Shown in pieces: positions 47,201 to 54,440 of a DNA stretch of 64,000 nucleotides. The notes under the pieces are model-generated. The model was not told the DNA's origin. It made no database searches and saw nothing but the letters and a program-made list of their open reading frames with translations. Positions within the stretch are counted from its first letter, which is position 1, and the number at the start of each line of letters is the position of its first letter. The position numbers and the translations under genes are program-made. Source of the DNA: Pisolithus tinctorius (taxonomy: Eukaryota > Basidiomycota > Agaricomycetes > Boletales > Pisolithaceae); NCBI GenBank assembly GCA_024663395.1, contig JANFAH010000008.1:1302001-1366000 (forward strand), in the 5' to 3' direction.

Positions 47201-48196
47201 GAAGCAATCGAGGACCTCAGGAAAGTCACAGATCGCACGCTCGTATTCACTGACGGCTCCTGCACAGGAGGTCAAGTGGGAGCAGCCGCAGTCATGTATG
47301 TAGATCATCAACACGTTGCCACACTCCGTTACCACCTGGGCCACGAATCGAAACACACCGTCTTCGAAGCGGAAGCAGCAGCAATGCTGCTGGCGGCACA
47401 ACTTTTAAGAACAAGAAACGAAACCACATACCCGGTCACCATACTCGTCGACAACCAAGCAGTAATAAGATCGAGTGAGCGCCCGTCTGCTAAACCAGGT
47501 CACCATCTACTCTTGCATTTCAGATCCTCCATACGCAAAACTCTCAACAGGCAAGAACTAACAAGGAAAGACGTTACGATACGCTGGATAGCGGGACATA
47601 TGGAAGTGGAAGGGAACGAGCGCGCAGACAGAGAGGCAAAAACAGCCGCGACAAGACCCGACTCCTCCAGCCCACTAAAGGACCTACCCCCCCCGTTAAG
47701 AAACCAACTACCTCAGAGCGTCTCCGCTCTCAAACAACTCCATACCGCAAGACTAAAAACCCTCTGGACGAGGGAATGGAAAAGCTCCCCCCGCTACCAC
47801 CGCATAACCGCCATAGACCCCCAACTGCCCAGCAGCTCGTTCACAAAACTAGCTGCCTTGCTACCAAAGAAACAGACCGGAACATACATACAACTCCGTA
47901 CAGGCCACATCCCGCTAAACAGCTACCTCCACCGTTTCAAGCGAAGCGACTCACCAAACTGCCTGCAGTGCGGTGAAGACAGACCAGAAAACGTACACCA
48001 CTACATCTTCCAGTGTCCAAGATATGACAGAGAGCGTCACATACTCCGCAACGCGCTAGGAAGGGATGCCAACTCGATGGCATTCCTCCTCTCGAACAAG
48101 GTGGCCCAAACCCACTTGTTCAAGTACATATCGGCCACAAAACGTTTACAGCATACACACGGTGAGACCCCCAGGCAGAACGCGAACGCACGATAA
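44255..48196 (+). CDS. LINE ORF2: endonuclease, reverse transcriptase, RNase H
   Basis: The 1313-residue polyprotein has an apurinic-type endonuclease at about residues 8-260 (RIWQQNLNTS, LALQEPP, WLGDFNRHHPLWD, NRGPNTDHVPI), a reverse transcriptase at about 480-760 (AYRPIALLNTTAKLL, FLDIEGAFPNAV, GIGQGDPLS, LAFVDDTAFIA with the catalytic VDD), RNase H at about 990-1130 (FTDGSC, EAEAAAMLLAA, VDNQAVI, IAGHMEVEGNERAD), and a C-terminal CLQCGEDRPENVHHYIFQC zinc motif at about 1235. All catalytic acidic residues I can check are present. The start ATG lies inside the last codons of ORF1, so translation probably depends on reinitiation after ORF1. The frame is intact, consistent with activity. Confidence 0.94.
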   Translation: MRPENPSRDNTLPKLRIWQQNLNTSHIALHSLINSKIAEDWDILALQEPPIDQLGNTRANTRWRVVYPTTKLAQGAKPRAVTFINSRISTNSWEQVPFPSADVVVTRVRTAKGTYTLFNIYNDCKHDRTIGELNVFLAANIRNIRPTERDQMIWLGDFNRHHPLWDEERNHHLFTPTALASAQKLLELVADYGLVQVLPKGTPTLQSSSTGNWTRPDNVFCTEAALEDVVECDASPENRGPNTDHVPILTSLETALTPSTSPPSFNYREVDWKKFNSTLQTELRAIGPPTTIANEQDFQNKARGVEMALRRTLEKEVPKTKPHPHNKRWWTKELTTLRNELKTLSKASFTFRAIRDHPCHSLRKSKAKIYEKAIQDAKKTHWRDWLEEANNEDLWIANGYISRPYGDGSKTRIPTLKGTNDEGEETVLSSNEDKSKAFARALFPPPPPRSSVPHAYDYPDPAARWSQITKDQLMRTIKGLSPYKAPGPDGVANIVFQRSPILSDYLLPLFNAVFTLKTYYDPWRESITVILRKPGKPDYTTPKAYRPIALLNTTAKLLSAVVADRTSYILEKHQLLPAAHFGGRPGRSTEDSLLLLETTIRHAWRQKQVVSALFLDIEGAFPNAVTDRLLHNMKKRRLPPEIVHYTERLLSNRKTKIRFDDYESDWFPIRNGIGQGDPLSMILYVIYSSDLADTAKGKKELTLAFVDDTAFIAIGKTFADTHATLVDMMEREGGGYDWSNKHNSRFETSKFALMDFTLSRTKNRPPLTLRDSTITPTANHKFLGVILDQELRWKTHAAQAIAKGMKQALLLRRLSATSWGIPLKLMRQLYQSVVVPKVMYAASVWLQPTYTGDHSSKTRGSKGVAKRILTIQRTAALAATGALKTTPTDALLAHADILPAPLLIQHTLYRATLRLSSLPETHPLHSHVNRIARTNVKRHRAALHRLIHDLNVSPKEIETINPCPIPPSALPSHTTVIATSKKEAIEDLRKVTDRTLVFTDGSCTGGQVGAAAVMYVDHQHVATLRYHLGHESKHTVFEAEAAAMLLAAQLLRTRNETTYPVTILVDNQAVIRSSERPSAKPGHHLLLHFRSSIRKTLNRQELTRKDVTIRWIAGHMEVEGNERADREAKTAATRPDSSSPLKDLPPPLRNQLPQSVSALKQLHTARLKTLWTREWKSSPRYHRITAIDPQLPSSSFTKLAALLPKKQTGTYIQLRTGHIPLNSYLHRFKRSDSPNCLQCGEDRPENVHHYIFQCPRYDRERHILRNALGRDANSMAFLLSNKVAQTHLFKYISATKRLQHTHGETPRQNANAR

Positions 48197-48810
48197 CGCA
48201 CATCACAGGATATCACGACGAATCGGAGCCGAAGACCGCCAAAAAAAAAAAAAAAAAAAGAAGGCGCACCGTAAGGAAGCGCTCCCACAGAGCCCTAGCG
48301 CTCCATTCGCGCTACGGAAAGTAGTCCACGAACGCATGCACCGCATACCCAAACCACTCGCTCATACATCCCATTGCTCCCCCACCGCGACACACGTCAT
48401 CCGGTAGAACGCTGAACAACGCGCCTATGTCCCCCAGACCACTCACCCCCGTCCCAAAGTACCGACCTAACGCACCAGATATTCACTCACACACAACGGG
48501 ACATGGAAAAGCACGTTTATTTCGTTATCAGCTAGCCTAACGGCAGCCGGGCCAGTGTAAATAGAAAAGCGAGCTAGCAGAAGTTATAAGCCGTCCCCAC
48601 TTCAAGGCGGTGTGACTAAAACGGCCGGCGGGAACGGCGGACTGGTGGGGAGCCGAAGGCTTTGCCACCAGGGCATTCACACGCTTGTGGGGTTCAGGCG
48701 GGCCACAGGGGGCCCTAGTTAGGTCGCTTTACGATAGAATAGTGCAACATAGGGCAAACCAGCCCTCACGCACTTTAAATGAGAAAAAAAAAAAAAAAAA
48801 AAAAAAAAAA
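48197..48810 (+). other. LINE 3' UTR with internal A19 and terminal A27
   Basis: A run of 19 adenines lies at 48241-48259 just after the ORF2 stop, and the terminal run of 27 at 48784-48810 borders the target duplication. Between them is about 520 bp of GC-rich, structured-looking sequence (for example GGCGGGAACGGCGG near 48627). Confidence 0.8.
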
Positions 48811-48823
48811 GTTGACAGCGCGA
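48811..48823 (+). repeat. Right target-site duplication of LINE
   Basis: The sequence is GTTGACAGCGCGA, identical to 42205-42217. A (CTG)7-like microsatellite follows at about 48838-48858. Confidence 0.9.
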
Positions 48824-48837
48824 GTAATACATAAGCC

Positions 48838-48858
48838 GCTGCTGCTGCTGCTGCTGCT
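48838..48858 (+). repeat. CTG microsatellite
   Basis: About seven GCT/CTG units lie directly after the LINE insertion site. Confidence 0.85.
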
Positions 48859-48989
48859 ACATATCCGCCTCCCACACCGCCGAGGTTGCAGAGATGGTCA
48901 GCCTGTAGACTGTTAAGTTTTCGCCGCTTTTTATTGACCTATTTTTAGGGAATAACATGTAGTGGGAATGGTAATTCCTTCGTTCTTCG

Positions 48990-49728
48990 ATAGTACCTCA
49001 TCTGACAGACTCCGCAGTACGTGTAGAAGACGAAAAGATCGTTGTGTGGGTAGCACATAATTCACGTTCAGTAGATACTAGAGGATGACCACACAACTAT
49101 GCTTCCAGGTTAATCGGAACCCCAAGCTCTGGAAGAATCTCGGTGAGATTCGATGTGCTCCAGCGAAGTCGACGGTTCTAGCTATTGCACAGTTCTTACG
49201 CACGCTCGCGGGCGGTCGGTTACCCCGGGCTGCAAATAACCGGATGACTGTCACGGTCACCAAGGTCGATGTGCGGGGCAACAGTGTTATCCTTCTTGAC
49301 ACTCCTGATCTCGGATCCCTCGTGAATGGCCGAGAGGTGGTTGCGCGTGACATTCTCAATCTAGTGAGCAAGTGGCTGCGAAAATCGAGGTGAGGATGAC
49401 GATGACAACTTAATGAACTGCAACTTGGGATTTAAGCTATCACAGACGCAATGCTCTTACTGGCATACTTTATTTCCAAAACACAGATGGTGGACAAGCC
49501 GTGCCGCCCGATATCGAATGCTTTAGCGAGATTTGCGAGTCAAATGACTTGTACGCGTCGATGATCCTGGTTGCCACTGGCAAGCAGTTGGGGGAGGTCA
49601 GAGAGGTTAGTGCTGCAGGGGATGCAGAAAATCAAGGGGCCAGAATATATCCCTACCTGGATATCAGAGAGTCGGCGGAGGAAGCGATAATGCTGGTCAC
49701 TCACACTAATGCACAAATGACGGGTTGA
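48990..49728 (+). pseudogene. Compact P-loop GTPase family, copy d (decayed P-loop)
   Basis: The first exon remnant reads DSAVRVEDEKIV near 49009-49045, with no ATG nearby and the GC-GTGAGT donor of the family changed to TT-GTGTGG. The P-loop exon (49109-49142) reads LIGTPSSGRIS, the catalytic lysine replaced by arginine. The next exon (about 49183-49390) has IAQFLRTLAGG, VILLDTPDLGSLVNG and DILNLVSKWLRKSR; here DTPG is DTPD. The last exon, to 49728, has LTGILYFQNTD, SMILVATGKQLGE and a somewhat changed middle before SAEEAIMLVTHTNAQMTG. Both G1 and G3 are damaged. It lies just downstream of the LINE and has the same 3' flank as copies b and e. Confidence 0.65.
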
Positions 49729-50694
49729 TCTGTATTCATTCATCTACACGACACGAATTCTCAAGTACGGGCCGGAAACCGCGCCCCGATCACAGACCCT
49801 ACCGTCCTGCTAGTCAGCGGCCACCACTGAATGGATCCAAGGAATCGTTACGTACAATTCGAACGTCCAAGGCAGGTTGTCCACCGGGCCTAGTGACTGA
49901 CGAGACTACTTGGAAGTTGGGCCTTTCACGCAATAAACCTAAGAAGGGGAGGAGATAAACCCACGCTCGTTTTTGGGGAACACAACTCACCTGTACCATT
50001 GTCCCGGGGCGCCCGCCACCAAAACGGGCCCTCCATAGCCCTCCCCTCCCAGGGCCCTCCACCTATTGGAGGCCGGAAGGCGAAATTGTTATAGTAAGTT
50101 CGCTTGGAGGCCCTCCATAAACGTGGTTAAGGGCTGGCAGTCAACCCGTCATGATGCATTATGATCGGAAGAATGTTCCTTGATCTGGAGGGCCTCCATG
50201 AAAGTTCAATGACTGAACAACTGCAATTCTAACTCTGAACTCAAGCTCAAGTCAGTTCAACTGCGCAGTTACCACGCCAGATCATCGTCGGGCTCCCATT
50301 TATTTTGACTAACACATTTCACCCAGTGAGCATTTGGAAAGCTGTAGAAATTCTGGGCGATGCGAGACCCTTGACCACGTGTTATCGATCGCTACGGCAG
50401 GATCTCAACCTCAATATGGTCATATTAAAAAATCTGAGTGATTGTTGTCAGTAAATAGCTGGGCCTCGCTGTAGCCGCATGTATCGCAGCTCCGTGGAAA
50501 ATGGGGAACGGATTAGTTGACTGCAATACGCTACTCAGTATGCTCGGGCACAAACATTTGTAAATACCTCCTTTGCTTCAAGTGCTTATATAAACCTTGG
50601 AGGGCCGTCCTATCCTATCATCGCGACACCGTGGCTGGCGCTTGGCCAATCGTCAGATCACACATTATCCCGACCTACGCCTGGTAGTTACATC
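49729..50694. repeat. 3' flank of GTPase copy d with palindromic CCCTCCA blocks
   Basis: Sequence at 49815-49915 matches flanks of copies b and e. Several complementary blocks of type GGGCCCTCCA / TGGAGGCC occur at about 50027-50080, 50105-50118 and 50189-50203. The 3' end, from about 50650, is the duplicated upstream region of the zinc-finger gene. No gene is seen. Confidence 0.45.
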
Positions 50695-51614
50695 ATGGCT
50701 TTGGTCACTGAACGAGCTGAAGTGCGTCAAGTGTAGGTTCACACACATCATGATTGCTCAAACACAATAAAGGTGGGTAACCCAGTAATTCCTAATGCAG
50801 GTCCCCAAAACAAAGTACGCAACGTCTGCCTTGCGATCATAGCCTGTTTCTCACGACTTGTTTGTGTAGCCACGTTTTGACGGGCATCCCAATTGCCCGC
50901 GAACACTGTGTCTTTATCCGGGTCCGAGTGGGACGCAGTGTTTGCAACCTATCAGCTGTTCCACCGTTCCGGAGCATTTTGAGAGTCACGGAATAAAGGC
51001 AATCTACCGTGCAGTGGCGGTTACTTGTCAGTGGGAGGGCTGTTTCCAAAGTGTTGCGCGGCACAACTTTGTTCGTCATGTTCGGGAAAAACACCTTGGG
51101 CACATAAGGGGGGGATTAGCTGCCCTTAACTCCGGGAAAATTCGCCGACAACACACTACCTTTCATGCGGCGGCTGACGATGCGGAGCCCTCGAACGAAG
51201 TAAGCAACATTCACTTTATTTACAATTGCGGTCTGTCTTTCACGCCATGTCTCCGTGTAGTCTCATATTAATGAGCGTGCCAATCGTGCAAAACAACTAT
51301 GCCAATACCAGGACCCTGATGGGGGACTCTGTATGCTGGAGATCACCTGTGCCACCGTTTCAGAGCACTTTGCGACTTATCATGGAGTTAAGGCCATGTC
51401 CCGTAGTCAGCTGGTGGACTGCCGGTGGGTTGGCTGTGTGGATAAACGTCTGCGACGACACAGCTTTGTCCGTCACATCAGGGAAAAACACCTTGGTCAC
51501 ACAAGGGGATCGGTTCTCAAGTCCGAGAAAGCTCCCGGACAACACAGTTTAGGTGCCGCCTTACATGGGGAGGCCGATAAACTCGTTGAAACTCAAGATG
51601 CGGCGGCCGTTTGA
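50695..51614 (+). CDS. Four-finger C2H2-like zinc-finger protein, copy 2
   Basis: The gene model parallels copy 1: a short first exon from the ATG at 50695 (MALVTERAEVRQ), a finger exon entering after a TAG acceptor near 50870 and ending at 51199, a 61-nt intron, and a second finger exon at 51261-51614. Finger motifs are CLYPGPSGTQC ... HFESH, CQWEGCF ... HNFVRHVREKHLGH, CQYQDPDGGLC ... HFATYH and CRWVGCVDK ... HSFVRHIREKHLGH. The second unit ends 33 residues later than in copy 1 (LGAALHGEADKLVETQDAAAV). Splice positions and phases agree with copy 1, and the upstream flank is also similar, so the copies come from a segmental duplication. All cysteines and histidines of the fingers are kept, suggesting that both copies may be functional. 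Confidence 0.65.
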
Positions 51615-52463
51615 TCCTCTTACGTATAGATTGCGCCTGTATCAATATGCCATGAAGTTTTCGAAAGTCGAGTGACCACTGATCATCTGAGAAAGGAAAT
51701 CCGTGCTATTTCATTCCTGCTGCTTTTGTTCCTCAAACGAACAGCCTATTTAGATACAGTACATTCTCGGCAATCTGTCGAGCACGGCGATGGGCCCAGG
51801 ACCCGTTGTGATCAAAGTAGCTAGCTTAAGTATGCAAGTGTGCACTCTACCTAGTCCGCCCTTCATGCATATTAGGCATAAGGCAAGGGACCAGTCGACA
51901 CGCGCGTGTAACTGCGACACGTACAAGGAAGACAAATAGGACAACATGTGTTGTCCATGCTCCCATCAGGACAGCTTTTTGGTAGACACGTGTATGACAC
52001 ATAAGGAATCTGCGCATACACGGTCACCCCACACCCTAACCACGTTTCATGAGTCCTCCACGGTGTTATCCCATGCTGAGTTCCCTCCGAGCCCTTAACC
52101 ACGTTTACAGATTTTAATGTCCTATAACAATGGACGAGAGTCCTCCAAGTGTTGGAGGGCCCGTTTGGGACTACCGCACGTGATTATCATCGTTCTCGGA
52201 CACAAGGAATCAGCTGCCGCAATGGATGAGTGTAGGTGTGTCCCTTCCCGGTTTGATGCATGGAAGGCTGAACTCTGAAACAGCCTTGTCAGTCACTGGG
52301 CCCGATGGACAATCCGCGCATTGTGTGTAATGATTCCCTGTACCTATTCAGTGGCGACCGCTGACCGGCAGCGCAGTAGGATTTCTGACTGAAGGACATT
52401 CAAGATCCCGTACCTGAGAATCTTTGTTTCGCTATGAACGAATACAGGTCAACCTTCACCTCC
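51615..52463. pseudogene. 5' scrap of a second truncated gene copy, plus GTPase e flank
   Basis: The block AAGGCAAGGGACCAGTCGAC at about 51882-51901 matches the exon 2 start of the gene at 12.1 kb (AAGCCAAGGGACCAGTCGAC). Nothing else of that exon is open. From about 52140 the sequence contains a CCTCCAAGTGTTGGAGGGCC palindrome and then, from about 52280, the flank shared by GTPase copies b, d and e. No intact gene. Confidence 0.5.
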
Positions 52464-53160
52464 TCATTTGTCAGTGATTACAGCGACTGCCTCTTCCGCC
52501 GACTCCTTCGTGTTGATAAAGGGAAATGCCTTCGCCCCCCGAGACATTGCCTCCCGCCATATAGTTGTTTCTAGCTCAGGGAGCTCGAACAGCCGCTCAC
52601 CAGTCGCGACTAGCACGATGTCGGTCGCTTCGCAAATTTCACCAAAGGAGTCGACGTTAGGCGGTGCGGTTTGTTTACCGTCCGTGTTGTGGAAGTACAG
52701 TATTCCACCAAGGGAAGCATCGTGTCTGTGCCAGCTTGAATCCCAAGATGCAGTTCATTATGTTGCCATCCTCACCTCAATTTTTGTAACCGGTTCCTTA
52801 TCATATCGCGAACATCACACACCGAGACCGCTTTGCCGTTCACGAAGGAATCGACGGCAGGGGTGTTAAGAAGGGTGACGTCTCTACCTCCCACATTCAC
52901 CTCGATGGCCGTGACGCCATGGGTCGGACACCTCAGGCTATAGGGTCGGCCTCTGAGCTTATGTACGAACTATCCAAAAGTTAGGGTATATGACTTCGCT
53001 GGAACTCATCAAATCTTACAGAGTCTTTCCCGGAGTCTGAGGACCCGACCAACCTGCGGGCAAAATTGTGAGATTTATTTTTGTAGTCTACGAGCATGTG
53101 TGTTACTCACGCGATGATTGTATTGTCTTCTGCATGTACTGCGGAATCAAGTTTGTCAGG
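52464..53160 (-). pseudogene. Compact P-loop GTPase family, copy e (decayed)
   Basis: Exons on the minus strand are: DSAVHAEDNTIIA (near 53145-53115, no ATG before an upstream stop); LVGSSDSGKDS (near 53055), where the P-loop Ser/Thr after lysine is aspartate; an exon ending near 52795 with VTLLNTPAVDSFVNG in place of LLDTPGVGSLxNG; and the last exon (about 52745-52464) with GILYFHNTDGK, DIVLVATGERL and RGAKAFPFINTKESAEEAVA. G1 and G3 are both altered, so nucleotide binding is probably lost, but the last exon is clean. It is inverted relative to copy d, with the zinc-finger gene between them. Confidence 0.62.
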
Positions 53161-53900
53161 AAATGTGCCGTGTATCGAGGGAAGGAATTACCGCTACGGC
53201 TTACACAACACCACTGAGAGAGGTAAGTGATAAGTAAAAGAAGACGGAATTTTTATGAACTGACCATTCTTTGGGACGGAGTGTGTTGGGGGAAGGATGG
53301 GGCTATCTCTTATGATATGGCACTTAATAAGTGGAAAATGGAGCATGGTAAGGCATGGCTGCACGCCTCGAGGCCAGGCCTGAGCAACGTGTTGCAATTC
53401 CATGTGTGTTGAGCAGACTGACGACTCATATACACAACGTCAGCATTATTGCCTTTGCATCCCGTCACATCCGACACCAGATTCCCTGTACTGGTCACTC
53501 TCATTGTCGCGAAGATACCACCGTCGTATGGTGTTGCTTTCGTTTTTGCCTCCCTCCCGGGCTCAACACCCCTATGACATTTCCGAAGCGCGGTGCTACA
53601 CAGCCGTCATCGCTATGTCGATGGACTGCAGATAACAACCTAGAATTGTTAGGCGATGCCTCCCTCGTTCGTGCCGCTGCGGACCGCGTCGAGCGATTGT
53701 CAAGAGGAACGCAATATAACGCAACGGAGCACGGATTTTCATTTATGGCACACTTTGGGTGGGCGTCAAGGACGTCACGGCATGAGTCCTTGGAAGTCGA
53801 AGCATCAAATCTCGTAAAGGCGGGTATTGATGAGTATCCTTTCGGCTTCACATTCCTCAACATATGGGCCCTGCAGACGCAATGATCTGAGCTGGTGACG
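53161..53900. other. Intergenic, unassigned plus-strand frame
   Basis: A plus-strand frame at 53355-53885 (about 176 residues) is open but shows no domain or similarity I recognise; it begins in a Arg/His-rich part and could be chance or a relic. Nothing else is supported. Confidence 0.25.
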
Positions 53901-54092
53901 ATCTCGAACGGCGGGGATTGTACTACCGTCACCGTCGCCCTTGTTGATGTTTTGTAGCGGGCATCGGGACACTCTTACACCTCATCATCGCCGGGTTCAG
54001 CGTTGATGATATGGCGGAGAGTCCTCGCACTGTCATTGACCCCATTAACCAAAATACCCTGGCAAAATACGAGCAGGTTTTCGAGCAATAAA
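53901..54092 (+). pseudogene. 3' scrap of truncated gene copy 2
   Basis: The frame VAGIGTLLHLI, VIDPINQNTLAKYEQVFEQ and a stop near 54092 matches the end of the gene at 12.1-14.4 kb (VAGIGRLLRLA, LIDPIIQNIFLAICEQALK). The post-stop sequence also resembles that after the parent and after copy 1. GTPase copy e lies between this and the 5' scrap at 51.88 kb. Confidence 0.6.
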
Positions 54093-54440
54093 TTGGAGAG
54101 GGCGTTCTCGTTCTCAGTCTGACTCCCCCCTGACGCGCTTCGCAATGCCGATGACAACCAAAGAACACATGAAGACCACAACACCCAATCGCCGCGAGCA
54201 GGCTGGGAGAGCCGTTGATTCACGAGTCTATATTTGCAACGACGGAATATATGTATTGGAAGGGGAGTCGGATGCTGCTGCTTACAATTAATAGAGTAGG
54301 ATAGTATTGTGCTATGCGAAAAAGCGTGCGAGTTGATGGATAGGATGGTGTGGACAAGCAAGGATGACTACGAAGCGGGGACGGGCGAGAAGTAAACCAG
54401 ATCGGCGAGAAGCGAGACATTGGAACCCCTCAAATCAGTT

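Larger units (their letters stand above)
42218..48810 (+). mobile_element. Full-length non-LTR retrotransposon (I/Tad1-like superfamily LINE)
   Basis: The element is about 6.6 kb: a 5' leader of about 197 bp, ORF1 (gag-like), ORF2 (endonuclease, reverse transcriptase, RNase H, zinc finger), a 3' UTR and a 27-bp poly(A) tail at 48784-48810, with an exact 13-bp target duplication. Both ORFs are uninterrupted. Presence of an RNase H domain in ORF2 and CCHC knuckles in ORF1 place it in the I superfamily, where fungal Tad1-like elements belong. The sense strand is rich in A and C and poor in T, unlike neighbouring genes. It appears to be a recent, possibly still mobile copy. Confidence 0.95.

Noticed and set aside
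44068..47401. Many minus-strand frames of 60-120 codons across the LINE
   Set aside because: They are shadows of the two large sense ORFs and arise from the T-poor bias of the sense strand, which leaves few stops on the other strand.
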